A DNA stretch of 64,000 nt, taken from Sphingobacterium oryzagri (GTDB lineage: Bacteria > Bacteroidota > Bacteroidia > Sphingobacteriales > Sphingobacteriaceae). The stretch is from positions 4,836,001 through 4,900,000 of the forward strand of contig NZ_CP117880.1 of assembly GCF_028736175.1 (NCBI RefSeq). Reading direction: 5' to 3'. Positions 15,251-24,911 of this stretch are shown in pieces; the first letter of the stretch is position 1; each line of letters begins with the position of its first letter. A program made the position numbers and the translations under genes. Below the pieces are notes generated by a model. That model was not told the DNA's origin. It was given only the letters and a program-made list of their open reading frames with translations, and did no database searches.

Positions 15251-17395
15251 TTACTTCTTGACAACACGGATCAAATCACCCATCACATTCAAGCTCTCGT
15301 CCAACACAAAGTCAAACTCTATCTTAGGCTGAGGCTCGCCTTCTTTCCACAACGGTAATCCGCGTAGCTCTAATCCCTTATTGATACGCGCTCTATTTTT
15401 CGCTTTCGCTTTATCACGCTCTTTTTGCAGGTCCACTTCATTCAAACTGATTTCTTGAATAGAATCTGACTTCTTGAATTCTTCAATATCTTCCAACAGG
15501 TATTGATACTCCGGTGATTTTTTCATACGTGCCTGATGTATACCGTTTAATTTTTCGGTTACGCTTTTCAGATCGGCAACACGTGTAAAATTAGACGCTT
15601 TGATCTGATCCCACGGTAATGCCGCAGGCTCCGAGCTTTCACCAAACTTCTCCGCGGTATATTGAGTTGGGAAAACCACATCTGGTGTAACACCTTTGTG
15701 CTGCGTGCTACTACCCGTTACACGATAGAATTTACCCATCGTAATGTTGATTTGTCCAAACTCCGGCGCTCCATTTGGTGTATTCGGGTCTTTATCTTCT
15801 CCTTTTGCTTTCAACAACAGTTTGTTGGTTGCGCTGATAAAACGAGACATATCAATTGCAGACTGCACCGTACCCTTACCGTAGGATTGCGATCCTAAAA
15901 TTACACCACGACCATAATCTTGAATGGCTCCGGCAAAAATCTCGGAAGCAGATGCAGAGAATCGGTTGATCAAGACACCAAACGGTCCATCCCAGGCAAC
16001 ACCAGCTTCTTCGTCGCTATCCACCTCTACACGATTACGCACATCTCTTACTTGCACTACCGGTCCTTTGTCAATAAATAAACCGGTTAGCTCAATCGCT
16101 TCCTGCAAGGATCCGCCGCCGTTGCTACGCAGATCAAGCACTACGGCATCCACTTTTTCCTGACGTAGCGTATCCAGGATCAAGCGTACATCGCGCGTGG
16201 TACTTTTGTAATCTGGATCGCGTTTACGAAATGCTTCAAAATCAATATAAAACTTAGGCAATTTAATAAGTCCTATTTTATAGGTCTTTCCATCTTCGCC
16301 TTTTACCTGTTTGATCTCTTTTTGTGCAGACTCTTCTGCTACGACGATCTTCTCCCGCTTTAACGATACAATCTTAGGCTGTGCAGACAATTCCTGACCT
16401 GCCGGAATAATTTTCAACCGCACCGTTGTTCCTTTAGGCCCTTTAATCTTCGCCACGGCCGCGTCTAAGCGCCAGCCGATGATATCATCAAACTCACCGT
16501 CACCTTGTGCAACACCGATAATCCGATCGTCAACATTCAGGCTCTTATCTTTAAAGGCTGGTCCTCCGGCAATAACTTCTTTAATCGTCACCATTTCATT
16601 TTCCATCTGCAACCGAGCACCGATACCTTCAAAAGTATTCGACATACCCTCATTAAATGCCTGCGCAAAAGATGGATTGTAATACGTCGTATGTGGATCT
16701 ACCGCATCTGTCAACGATGTCATAATCAATTGAAAAGCATCATTGGAATTGGTTTTCTTCGCTTGCGAAATGATATTCTCATACCGCTTGCGCAAAGTTT
16801 CTTTATGCTTCGTTACATCAACCGAATCTTTATCTGTACTCGTCAACCGCAGATTTAACAGATCGTATTTCACGCGCTTGCGCCATTGATCTTTTAACTC
16901 CGCATCAGTCTTGAAATAAGGTAATTTTTCCCGAAAAGCTACGTAGTTTTCCTTCTTAGAAAAATCATGATCAACGTCCACTTGCGTCAATGCAAATTCC
17001 ATTGCCTCGAGATACCTTTTCGAATATACATTGAATATAAAAAACGGTGCTGATAAATCCCCTTTCTTAAAATCTTGACTAATGGTATTTTCGAACTTTT
17101 TGAAATCATCCACATCAGACTGCAACAGGTAGTTACGGTATTGATCCATCGATTTCAATAAATTTTCAAACACGATACGCGATAGCGAGTCGGTCATGGG
17201 CACCTTCTTATAGCTATAATTCTCCAGGAGATTGGCTACCTCCGAAGCAATAACCTGATGCTGTGCCGAAGGCTTCAACTCCAACGCCCCCTCCTCCAAA
17301 TTCACACGGGGTTTTGATCCACAGGCAACGACTGATATCAACGCCAGACCAAATACTACATTCTTAAACATATAAGAGAATTTATTTAAATACAT
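15251..17395 (-). CDS. prc: Tail-specific protease Prc/Tsp (S41A), lipoprotein
   Basis: A 714-residue C-terminal processing protease. The N-terminus has a signal peptide and lipobox VVAC with Cys25, so it should be a membrane-anchored lipoprotein facing the periplasm. A PDZ domain covers roughly residues 250-335. The protease core has the Ser/Lys dyad, Ser482 in SASASEIF and Lys507 in SYGKGTVQ, aligned with the spacing in E. coli Prc. It degrades proteins by their C-terminal tails. The ATG at codon 9 is an alternative start that would also give a good signal peptide. It is monocistronic; a 9-base inverted repeat lies just upstream (17408-17460). Confidence 0.95.
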   Translation of the reverse strand: MYLNKFSYMFKNVVFGLALISVVACGSKPRVNLEEGALELKPSAQHQVIASEVANLLENYSYKKVPMTDSLSRIVFENLLKSMDQYRNYLLQSDVDDFKKFENTISQDFKKGDLSAPFFIFNVYSKRYLEAMEFALTQVDVDHDFSKKENYVAFREKLPYFKTDAELKDQWRKRVKYDLLNLRLTSTDKDSVDVTKHKETLRKRYENIISQAKKTNSNDAFQLIMTSLTDAVDPHTTYYNPSFAQAFNEGMSNTFEGIGARLQMENEMVTIKEVIAGGPAFKDKSLNVDDRIIGVAQGDGEFDDIIGWRLDAAVAKIKGPKGTTVRLKIIPAGQELSAQPKIVSLKREKIVVAEESAQKEIKQVKGEDGKTYKIGLIKLPKFYIDFEAFRKRDPDYKSTTRDVRLILDTLRQEKVDAVVLDLRSNGGGSLQEAIELTGLFIDKGPVVQVRDVRNRVEVDSDEEAGVAWDGPFGVLINRFSASASEIFAGAIQDYGRGVILGSQSYGKGTVQSAIDMSRFISATNKLLLKAKGEDKDPNTPNGAPEFGQINITMGKFYRVTGSSTQHKGVTPDVVFPTQYTAEKFGESSEPAALPWDQIKASNFTRVADLKSVTEKLNGIHQARMKKSPEYQYLLEDIEEFKKSDSIQEISLNEVDLQKERDKAKAKNRARINKGLELRGLPLWKEGEPQPKIEFDFVLDESLNVMGDLIRVVKK

Positions 17396-17407
17396 TTACT
17401 GTTATCC

Positions 17408-17460
17408 TTTCAGTATACAAAACGTTATAATCGATTTTGCTCGCGCTAAAAATACTGAAA
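17408..17460. repeat. Inverted repeat upstream of prc
   Basis: TTTCAGTAT (17408-17416) and ATACTGAAA (17452-17460) are perfect 9-base inverted repeats separated by 35 bases, starting 13 bases upstream of the prc start codon. They may be an operator pair or a long-loop hairpin in the leader. The remaining part of the gap up to 17762 has a TACATTTG -7-like element at 17731-17738 for the TPR gene and nothing else recognisable. Confidence 0.45.
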
Positions 17461-17761
17461 ACGAACTACAAAATAATAACCCAACATAAAATAATACGAT
17501 GAAATTACTTTTTAAAATCCATTTTACTTGTACATAACCAAATATCCCGCCAAATATTGTGTAAATATTCGATTACAAGGCTTACGTGAGCTTCAACTAA
17601 TTCAAGTGCCTCCGAAAAAATGTTAAAGAACGTTAAAATTAACCTCCCTATTCTTTCGCGAAAGACATGTTGACTTCAAAACCACCGGTCTAACCGCTAG
17701 CACGAAGGTGCGGGTTTGATAAAGATTTTATACATTTGGTAAAATAGAAGGGGATAAGTAT

Positions 17762-18877
17762 ATGCTTTCGCACATGAGATATATCATTCATACCATCATT
17801 GCCGTTACCGGAATTTTTGCATCGAATCGAGTAGTTGCACAGCAAGATAAAACACCCGTGCTGGATCCGGCAGGCTATGTCAATAAATACGACAGCAGCT
17901 TTAAAGGCATAGGCCCGACGGTCTACGTGCTTCCGGCTCCGCGTACGCGCGAAGAACTGCTCACTGATGCGTATAGTGAAAAGATAACATTTCAGGATAG
18001 CATCACCAAGGCCCTGGATCTGCAACAGTTAGTCGCCGAGTTTAAACCGACCAGCAATCTTGGAAATATCCAATACCTTTTATCGCCTTTACCGACTTCA
18101 TCTCTGGCGTGGAATAAATTGCTGGAGCGCGAAATCAGCGAAGGAAACTATGGTATCGCCTACGGTTTGCTGCACGCCTACGCAGAGATGTCGCTACGCG
18201 AAGGCGCCATACACCAAACATTAGGCTTGCTGCATAGCGCTTTGCAAAATGCCCAAAAAACAGAAAATGCACTGGATATATCAACGATACAGTACAACTT
18301 GGGTAATGTCTATCTTTTCGAAAAAGATATCGAGCAGGCCGGGCTGTTTCAAGAGGCTTTTTATCAAACGGCCACCAAGCAGCGAAGCACGGTGGAACAA
18401 GCCAACTCCTTGCTAAAAATCGCGCTGATACAGGCTTATGACAAAGATTATCGATCGGCCGAAAATAATATTATCCGCAAAGCCATTCCGCTGCTAAACC
18501 GGGCTAAAGCTTACGACCGAAAGATCATCGCCTGGCAGACGCTGGCTAAAATCTACCAATTGCAAAACAAGCACACCGAGGCACAATGGTTTTTGATACA
18601 AGCACGGGATTTAGCAAAAAGCAAAAACTTTAGCAGCGAACTGGCGGAAATAGAATATATGTTGGCCTCTTCGAAATTTGTGCAGCAAAATTATCGCGTG
18701 GCACAAAAGGAATTTTTGCAAGCCGATGAACTCGCTAAAACCGAAGATAACAAATTGTTGCAACTTGCGATCGTGGATAAACTGGGGCAGATTTACATGA
18801 CCCAACATGCGCTAGACAAAGCTGAAGATGCACTCAGAAGCTACGAAGACTTACGTAAGGAGCTTTTTAAATATTAG
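17762..18877 (+). CDS. Exported TPR-repeat protein of unknown function
   Basis: A 371-residue protein with an N-terminal signal peptide ending near VVAQQ (about residue 26), then a predominantly helical region with TPR-like repeats, for example IQYNLGNVYLFEKDIEQA and WQTLAKIYQLQNKHTEA. TPR arrays mediate protein contacts in the periplasm or at the outer membrane. The in-frame ATG at codon 5 (MRYIIH) is an alternative start. A TACATTTG promoter element lies at 17731-17738. Its 3' end overlaps the convergent phosphopantetheinyl transferase gene by 11 bases. I do not recognise a named family. Confidence 0.8.
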   Translation: MLSHMRYIIHTIIAVTGIFASNRVVAQQDKTPVLDPAGYVNKYDSSFKGIGPTVYVLPAPRTREELLTDAYSEKITFQDSITKALDLQQLVAEFKPTSNLGNIQYLLSPLPTSSLAWNKLLEREISEGNYGIAYGLLHAYAEMSLREGAIHQTLGLLHSALQNAQKTENALDISTIQYNLGNVYLFEKDIEQAGLFQEAFYQTATKQRSTVEQANSLLKIALIQAYDKDYRSAENNIIRKAIPLLNRAKAYDRKIIAWQTLAKIYQLQNKHTEAQWFLIQARDLAKSKNFSSELAEIEYMLASSKFVQQNYRVAQKEFLQADELAKTEDNKLLQLAIVDKLGQIYMTQHALDKAEDALRSYEDLRKELFKY

Positions 18878-19514
18878 CCTGATCCACGACGTAGCCCAGC
18901 ATATATTCCTGAAATTTTTCGTAATACACTTGAAAGGGATAGGTGCGCTTATTCTTACGCAGCAAAAGCGTCATCACGCCTTGTGGCTTATATTGAAACG
19001 GCAATATCGTCATATCGTCTAAAAACGATACGCCTTTATTGCCTTGTAATTTATAAACGGCTTCTTTTGCGCACCAACAGGCATATAATTGTTCGATATT
19101 TTCAGGATGTATAAATGCCAGTTCGGTAGGTTTCAGGAATTTCTCCTTGATACGCAAAACCTTATCTTTCACGATTTCCAGATCAATACCACACTCGCCT
19201 TGCGTACTCATCAGTACGCCCGCGTAGTCGTAGGAATGGGTTAACGATATTTTAAAGGGATAGTCGACCAAAAAAGGTTTACCATTTGCGTCGGATGGGC
19301 AAGCGATGTAACCGTCTGTTTTCAACAAAAACCGCAGCAATACGCGTGTGGCCAACCAGTGTAACGTACGCTTACCTTTGCTCAAGCTCTCAAGCTTTGC
19401 CCGCTCGCGCTCATCTAATTGCAAGCGACCCAACAACTCTTCAACGGTTTCCTCAATTTTCCATATTGCAAACTTGGTTTCGCTATTAAGCTCGCGAAGA
19501 TACACTAAACCCAT
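18867..19514 (-). CDS. 4'-phosphopantetheinyl transferase, Sfp/Sfp-like
   Basis: A 215-residue enzyme with the Sfp-type magnesium and CoA motifs GIDLE (Asp111, Glu113) and WCAKEAVYK (Glu151, Lys155). It moves the phosphopantetheine arm of CoA onto a conserved Ser of carrier proteins. It may serve the pigment-cluster ACP at 4146-4397, 15 kb away, as well as the fatty-acid ACP, since no other transferase is visible in the window. Its 3' end overlaps the convergent TPR gene. Confidence 0.92.
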   Translation of the reverse strand: MGLVYLRELNSETKFAIWKIEETVEELLGRLQLDERERAKLESLSKGKRTLHWLATRVLLRFLLKTDGYIACPSDANGKPFLVDYPFKISLTHSYDYAGVLMSTQGECGIDLEIVKDKVLRIKEKFLKPTELAFIHPENIEQLYACWCAKEAVYKLQGNKGVSFLDDMTILPFQYKPQGVMTLLLRKNKRTYPFQVYYEKFQEYMLGYVVDQANI

Positions 19515-19612
19515 ATCCTGAAGTTATTTATTCCTATTATTTGCTCGTTGATTAGCTAAAATACGAAGTTAAAAAGCAAAGCAAAGCGCCCGACAAAATA
19601 AAAAGTTAAAAG

Positions 19613-19643
19613 TTGCTGAAATAGAAGCAATAGTGTATTTTTG
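19613..19643 (+). promoter_or_regulatory. Two-element Bacteroidota promoter for dcd
   Basis: TTG at 19613-19615 and TATTTTTG at 19636-19643 are separated by 20 bases, an exact match to the TTG-N19-21-TAnnTTTG pattern. Transcription should begin near 19650, giving a leader of about 40 bases before the dcd ATG at 19692. Confidence 0.75.
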
Positions 19644-19691
19644 AAGTCCTCTTTCTAAAGACCCGAAAGCAGGGATATTGACGTATAGCAC

Positions 19692-20228
19692 ATGATATTA
19701 TCAGATAAAAGAATTCTAGAGGAAATCGATAAGGGGATAATCGTTATCGAACCATTTGATCGCAAATGTTTGGGAACGAACTCCTACGATGTACATTTAG
19801 GCAAGTATTTGGCGACTTATAAGGACGAGGTGCTGGATGCTAAAAAACACAATGAAATCGTCCATTTCGAAATTCCGGAAGAAGGATACATTTTACAGCC
19901 CGGCAATTTATACCTCGGTGTGACGTTGGAATACACCGAATCACATGGTCATGTGCCGTTTTTGGAAGGTAAATCAAGCACCGGCCGCCTGGGCATCGAT
20001 ATTCACGCGACAGCGGGTAAAGGTGATGTCGGCTTTTGCAATACCTGGACACTGGAAATTTCGGTAGCCCAGCCTGTACGCGTGTATGCGGGTATGCCTA
20101 TCGGCCAGTTGATCTACTTTGTCGTGGAGGGTGATATCGAGACGATGTACAACAGCAAAGGCAATGCTAAATATAATAACAAAACCATTCGTCCGGTCGA
20201 GAGCATGATGTGGAAGAATGCTTTTTAA
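19692..20228 (+). CDS. dcd: dCTP deaminase
   Basis: A 178-residue trimeric dUTPase-fold enzyme. The dCTP deaminase signature EGKSSTGRLGIDIHATAG is present, containing the Ser-Arg and nearby catalytic Glu region. It deaminates dCTP to dUTP for thymidylate synthesis in the cytoplasm. It is monocistronic between its own promoter and a strong terminator. Length agrees with short bacterial Dcd proteins; a bifunctional deaminase/dUTPase is possible but not distinguishable here. Confidence 0.93.
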   Translation: MILSDKRILEEIDKGIIVIEPFDRKCLGTNSYDVHLGKYLATYKDEVLDAKKHNEIVHFEIPEEGYILQPGNLYLGVTLEYTESHGHVPFLEGKSSTGRLGIDIHATAGKGDVGFCNTWTLEISVAQPVRVYAGMPIGQLIYFVVEGDIETMYNSKGNAKYNNKTIRPVESMMWKNAF

Positions 20229-20231
20229 ATA

Positions 20232-20265
20232 AAAAACGAGCGATGAAAATTCATCGCTCGTTTTT
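20232..20265. terminator. Bidirectional terminator between dcd and prfB
   Basis: AAAAACGAGCGATGAA pairs with TTCATCGCTCGTTTTT around a two-base turn. A/T runs on both sides serve the two converging genes. Confidence 0.93.
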
Positions 20266-20280
20266 ATTTCATGTCACGGT

Positions 20281-21364
20281 TTATCCGCCAAACTCCATCA
20301 GGTAAGTTTTCAGAAATTCGTCCAGTTCGCCATCTAACACGGCTTGTGTATTGGATGTCTCTGTGCCGGTACGTAAATCTTTAATCAGTTTGTAAGGATG
20401 CAACACGTAATTGCGGATTTGCGACCCCCACTCTATTTTCTTTTTAGAACCTTCAATCACCGCGGTTGCTTCTTCGCGTTTACGCATCTCAATTTCATAG
20501 AGCTGCGACTTCAGTAAGCGTAAGGCATTTTCCTTATTTTGAAGCTGCGAGCGAGATTCCTGGTTTTTGATAATAATGCCCGTCGGCTTGTGGTGCAAAC
20601 GAACGGCGGTTTCCACTTTGTTGACATTTTGTCCACCAGCACCACCGGAACGAAACGTGTCCCATTCGATCTCTGCATCTTTCACCTCGATCTCGATATT
20701 ATCATCTACCAGCGGATAGACATATACCGAAGCAAATGACGTGTGTCTTTTCGCATTGGAATCAAACGGCGAGATACGCACCAAACGATGCACACCATTC
20801 TCTCCTTTTAAATAACCGTAAGCAAAATTTCCAGAAAACTGTAAGGTTACCGTTTTGATACCCGCCACATCGCCTTCCTGGTAATCTTGCTCCGTCACTT
20901 TACACCCGTGCTTCTCGCCCCACATAATATACATTCGCATCAGCATGGCCGCCCAGTCACAAGACTCTGTTCCACCAGCACCAGCGGTGATTTGGAGAAT
21001 AGCATCAAGCTGGTCTTCTTCTGCACTGAGCATATTTTTAAATTCCAGCTCTTCTACCTCTGTCAACGCATCGTGGTATTGGCTGTCTGCATCCTGCGCG
21101 GTCGCATCGCCCGATTGCATAAACTCATACATCACGCCAGCATCGTCAACGGCAGCAACAACTCGGTCAAAATGCTCCGTCCAAACCTTCAGATTTTTTA
21201 TTTCATGCAGTACCTTCTCGGCTGCTTTAGGCTCATCCCAAAAATTGGGTTGCAGGGTTATCTCGGTATGTTCAGCTATTTCAGCTTTCTTCGCATCAAT
21301 GTCAAAGATGCCTCCTCAGGGAGGTCACTCTATCCCTCAAGTCTTGAATTTGTTCTTTCGTCAT
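20281..21364 (-). CDS. prfB: Peptide chain release factor 2, with programmed +1 frameshift
   Basis: The reading frame is split: 20 codons from the ATG at 21364 end at a UGA (21304-21302). Before it lies AGGAGG CAT CTT TGA C, the classic prfB frameshift site. Slipping at CTT and skipping T21304 continues at GAC (21303), giving 340 more residues, 360 in all. The stop-recognition motif SPF (RISPFDSN) and the GGQ motif (GGAGGQNVNK) are intact, so this is RF2, reading UGA and UAA. The shift lets RF2 limit its own synthesis. The N-terminal IQDLRDRVTSLRRHLD matches the usual RF2 start region. It shares a terminator with dcd. Confidence 0.95.
21301..21318 (-). promoter_or_regulatory. Programmed +1 ribosomal frameshift site in prfB
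   Basis: On the minus strand the site reads AGGAGG, CAT, CTT, TGA, C: an internal Shine-Dalgarno-like hexamer, one spacer codon, the slippery CTT and an in-frame UGA. This matches the conserved autoregulatory signal known from most bacterial prfB genes. Confidence 0.93.
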
Positions 21365-21443
21365 CCCCAAAAATAGAAAGTATAACTGTAAAAACGTAAA
21401 ACTTCGACGTAAAGACAAAATTTACAAATCCTTCACATCATAA

Positions 21444-21478
21444 TTGTTTAGAATTAAGTGGTGCTTTACTTATCTTTG
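21444..21478 (+). promoter_or_regulatory. Promoter-like elements for pgi
   Basis: TATCTTTG at 21471-21478 matches TAnnTTTG and lies 21 bases before the chosen pgi ATG. A TTG at 21444-21446 is 24 bases upstream, slightly longer than the usual spacer. The element lies downstream of the ATG at 21458, which argues against that codon as the start. Confidence 0.55.
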
Positions 21479-21499
21479 GTACAAACAATAACACATCTT

Positions 21500-23146
21500 A
21501 TGTTTCCAAACGTAGACTTTACAACCACCCAAGCGTACAAATATTTAGCAGATCACTACATCACGGTTAATGAGAAATCGTTAAAGCAATTATTTGCGGA
21601 AGACGCAGACCGTTTTGCTAAGTTTTCTGTACAACTGGACGACATTTTACTGGATTTTTCCAAAAATAGAATCACCGACGAGACGATAGCACTATTGATT
21701 CAACTGGCCAACGAATGCCAGTTGCGTGAGGCGATTGATGCTATGTTTGCTGGCGAAAAGATCAATGTAACGGAAGGACGCCAGGTATTGCATACTGCGC
21801 TTCGCAATCAATCAAACGAGCCGGTATTAATCGACGGCCAAGACGTGATGCCGCAAGTAAAATCGGTATTGGCGCACATGAAAGACTTTACCGAGCGCAT
21901 TTTATCGGGCGAATGGAAAGGTTTCACTGGTAAAGAGATTACCGATGTCGTTAATATCGGGATTGGAGGTTCTGACCTTGGCCCGGTGATGGTGACCGAA
22001 GCCTTAAAGGCTTATAAAACCAGACTGAACTTACATTTCGTATCTAATGTGGACGGCATCCATATTGCCGAAACCCTGAAAGACCTGAATCCCGAAACGA
22101 CGCTGTTTTTAATCGCTTCCAAAACATTTACTACACAGGAAACCATGGCCAATGCACAATCGGCAAAAAATTGGTTTTTGGAAGCTGGCGCGGTGTCGGC
22201 TGATGTGGCGAAGCATTTTGCGGCGCTCAGCACCAATGAAGAAGGCGTAGCGGCATTTGGGATAGATACGCAAAACATGTTTGAATTTTGGGATTGGGTT
22301 GGCGGACGCTATTCGCTATGGTCGGCCATCGGCTTATCCATCTCCCTGGGCATTGGTTACGATAATTTTGAAGAATTACTTAACGGAGCGCATAGCGCTG
22401 ATAAGCACTTCCGCGAGACGGAGTTTGAACAAAATATTCCGGTAATACTCGCTCTTCTGGGTATTTGGTATAACAATTTCTTTGATGCGGAAAGTCATGC
22501 TATCTTACCATACGACCAATATTTACATCGCTTTGCGGCTTACTTTCAACAAGGCGATATGGAAAGTAACGGAAAATACGTTGATCGTAACGGCAACCGC
22601 GTTGACTACCAAACAGGACCAATTATTTGGGGTGAGCCGGGCACCAACGGACAGCATGCTTTTTATCAGCTTATTCACCAAGGTACAAAATTGATTCCTT
22701 GCGACTTCATCGCGCCGGCGGTATCGCTCAATCCGCTAGGAAATCATCACCAATTGCTGCTTTCCAACTTTTTTGCACAGACAGAAGCTTTAATGAATGG
22801 AAAAAGCGAAGAAGAGGTTGTTGCAGAATTAGAAAAAGCTGGAAAATCACCGGAAGAAATTGAAAAATTAAAGAATTTCAAGGTTTTTGAAGGGAATCGT
22901 CCGACAAACTCTTTCCTCCTTAAAAAAGTAACCCCTTATACGCTAGGTACGCTGATTGCACTTTATGAGCATAAGATATTCGTGCAGGGCGTTATTTGGA
23001 ATATTTTCAGTTTTGACCAATGGGGTGTAGAGCTTGGTAAACAACTTGCCAATAAGATTCTCCCAGAGCTGGTTGATGAGCAATCGGTAAGTTCGCATGA
23101 TGTATCGACCAATGGACTGATCAATCAGTACAAGGCTTGGCGTTAA
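21500..23146 (+). CDS. pgi: Glucose-6-phosphate isomerase
   Basis: A 548-residue enzyme of normal bacterial length. Phosphosugar isomerase signatures are seen: GIGGSDLGPVMV, SNVDGIHI, the catalytic-Glu region EFWDWVGGRYSLWSAIG and QLIHQGTKLIPCDFIAP. It interconverts glucose-6-phosphate and fructose-6-phosphate in glycolysis. I chose the ATG at 21500 (MFPNVDF) and not the in-frame ATG at 21458 because a TATCTTTG promoter element lies between them and the family starts there. It is monocistronic, with its own terminator. Confidence 0.96.
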   Translation: MFPNVDFTTTQAYKYLADHYITVNEKSLKQLFAEDADRFAKFSVQLDDILLDFSKNRITDETIALLIQLANECQLREAIDAMFAGEKINVTEGRQVLHTALRNQSNEPVLIDGQDVMPQVKSVLAHMKDFTERILSGEWKGFTGKEITDVVNIGIGGSDLGPVMVTEALKAYKTRLNLHFVSNVDGIHIAETLKDLNPETTLFLIASKTFTTQETMANAQSAKNWFLEAGAVSADVAKHFAALSTNEEGVAAFGIDTQNMFEFWDWVGGRYSLWSAIGLSISLGIGYDNFEELLNGAHSADKHFRETEFEQNIPVILALLGIWYNNFFDAESHAILPYDQYLHRFAAYFQQGDMESNGKYVDRNGNRVDYQTGPIIWGEPGTNGQHAFYQLIHQGTKLIPCDFIAPAVSLNPLGNHHQLLLSNFFAQTEALMNGKSEEEVVAELEKAGKSPEEIEKLKNFKVFEGNRPTNSFLLKKVTPYTLGTLIALYEHKIFVQGVIWNIFSFDQWGVELGKQLANKILPELVDEQSVSSHDVSTNGLINQYKAWR

Positions 23147-23172
23147 TCTCGTAAACAGATAAAAAACAGATT

Positions 23173-23207
23173 TCCGGACGGCTGATCACAGCCTCCGGAT
23201 TTTTTTT
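23173..23207 (+). terminator. Intrinsic terminator after pgi
   Basis: TCCGGA-C-GGCTG and CAGCC-TCCGGA pair around ATCA, followed by eight T. Confidence 0.92.
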
Positions 23208-23327
23208 GATCCTTTTCTACACGCCATCCCGGCAGAATTTCTCGATTGCAGACGTAAAAAAATAGTCACACGCCTTATTTCTAAATAAAAAATGCGAGAT
23301 TTAACCTGACAACTAATCAACACACAC

Positions 23328-24905
23328 ATGATTTTACAGAAAAAATTGCGTATTGCACTTTCTTCCATGGCTGTACTTGCTGTATCAGCATCTTTTGCAC
23401 AATACAGAGTGCCTAAACCTCAAGTATTGGATCCGATTGTAGAAAAAATCGTAAAAGAGGCCAATGAAAACTCACAATTGGAACGCTTAGCTTTTGAATT
23501 ATTAGACGTGGTGGGGCCAAGACTGGTCGGCACACCGCAGATGAACAAAGCAAACGATTGGGCCGTGAAAACTTTTCAAGGCTGGGGAATAGAAGCAGAA
23601 AAACAACAATTTGGTGAATGGCGCGGCTGGGAACGCGGTATCTCGCATATCGACATGACCTCTCCGCGTCTAAAAACGCTTGCCGGGACACAATTGGCCT
23701 GGAGCCCATCCACTAAAGGAAAAGCGATAGAAGGTGAAGTAATCATCCTACCGACGTTTACCGATTCTGCGGATTTTGCAGCATGGCTACCGAAAGCAAA
23801 GGGTAAATACGTAATGACCTCGATGTACCAACCTACTGGTCGCCCCGACCACGATTGGGAAAAATATGCGCGCCCGGCATCTTTTGAACAGATGAAAAAA
23901 GAGCGCGACTCACTCGTTCAGGTATTTAATGATAACATCAAGAATACGGGCTTTTCGGCAAACTCTATTCCAGGTAAACTGGAGGAGGCCGGCGCACTGG
24001 GTGTATTATCCAGCTTTTGGTCGAAAGAGTTTGGTGCAAACAAAATATTTGGTGCACGCACACAAAAAGTACCTTCGGTAGATATATCGCTTGAAGACTA
24101 CGGCATGCTGTATCGACTAGCAAAAAATGGTATCACACCGAAAGTAAAGATCGAAACGAGCTCAAAAGACCTGGGTAATGTGCCGTCCTTTAATACCATT
24201 GCACAAATCAAGGGCTCGGAATTGCCTAATGAATACGTTATCTTATCGGCGCATCTTGACTCGTGGGAAGGCGGATCTGGCGCAACAGACAATGGCACGG
24301 GAACACTCGCTATGATGGAAGTGGCCCGCGTATTGAAAGCGGCATTTCCAAACCCTAAACGCACAATTTTGATTGGCTTATGGGGCAGTGAAGAACAAGG
24401 ATTAAATGGCTCACGAGCTTTCGTGCTGGACAATCCGGAAGTTATCGAGAAAACACAGGCTGTTTTTAACTTGGATAACGGAACCGGACGGGTAGAAAAC
24501 ATCAACGGCTCGGGCTTTGTGCACGCCTATGATTTCATCGGTCGCTGGATGGAAGCTGTTCCAAATGAAATCACCAAAGACATTAAAACGACCTTTCCAG
24601 GCAGCCCAGGTGGTGGCGGTTCTGACCATGCATCGTTTGTTGCGGCTGGTATTCCGGCCTTTATGTTGAGCTCGCTTTCTTGGGGCTACTTCAACAATAC
24701 CTGGCATACCAATCTGGACACGTATGACAAGTTGGTGTTTGATGATTTGCGGTATAATGTAATTCTTACCGCAGTGATGGCTTATCAAGCGGCTCAAGAA
24801 GATAAACTGGTAGATCGCGAACAACGTGTATTGCCTACAGGTGAAAACGGACAAAGCGCATGGCCCGCCATACGGCAACCGCGCCGCACGGGCGTCGGCT
24901 ATTAA
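23328..24905 (+). CDS. Secreted M28-family zinc aminopeptidase/carboxypeptidase
   Basis: A 525-residue exported peptidase; the signal peptide likely ends after Ala24 (SASFAQ). M28 metal ligands are all present: His309 in SAHLDSW, Asp321 in GATDNGTG, the Glu355-Glu356 pair in GSEEQG, Asp383 in NLDNG and His460 in WHTNLD. A protease-associated insertion lies in between. It should release amino acids from peptides in the periplasm or outside. It is monocistronic; its likely terminator (24932-24966) lies inside the end of the convergent permease gene. Confidence 0.92.
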   Translation: MILQKKLRIALSSMAVLAVSASFAQYRVPKPQVLDPIVEKIVKEANENSQLERLAFELLDVVGPRLVGTPQMNKANDWAVKTFQGWGIEAEKQQFGEWRGWERGISHIDMTSPRLKTLAGTQLAWSPSTKGKAIEGEVIILPTFTDSADFAAWLPKAKGKYVMTSMYQPTGRPDHDWEKYARPASFEQMKKERDSLVQVFNDNIKNTGFSANSIPGKLEEAGALGVLSSFWSKEFGANKIFGARTQKVPSVDISLEDYGMLYRLAKNGITPKVKIETSSKDLGNVPSFNTIAQIKGSELPNEYVILSAHLDSWEGGSGATDNGTGTLAMMEVARVLKAAFPNPKRTILIGLWGSEEQGLNGSRAFVLDNPEVIEKTQAVFNLDNGTGRVENINGSGFVHAYDFIGRWMEAVPNEITKDIKTTFPGSPGGGGSDHASFVAAGIPAFMLSSLSWGYFNNTWHTNLDTYDKLVFDDLRYNVILTAVMAYQAAQEDKLVDREQRVLPTGENGQSAWPAIRQPRRTGVGY

Positions 24906-24911
24906 TGCTCC

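Noticed and set aside
20887..21399. Plus-strand 170-codon frame opposite prfB
   Set aside because: Antisense to prfB including the frameshift region; a shadow of RF2 codon structure.
21458..21499. Upstream ATG of pgi
   Set aside because: A TATCTTTG promoter element lies downstream of this codon, so the transcript would not contain it.
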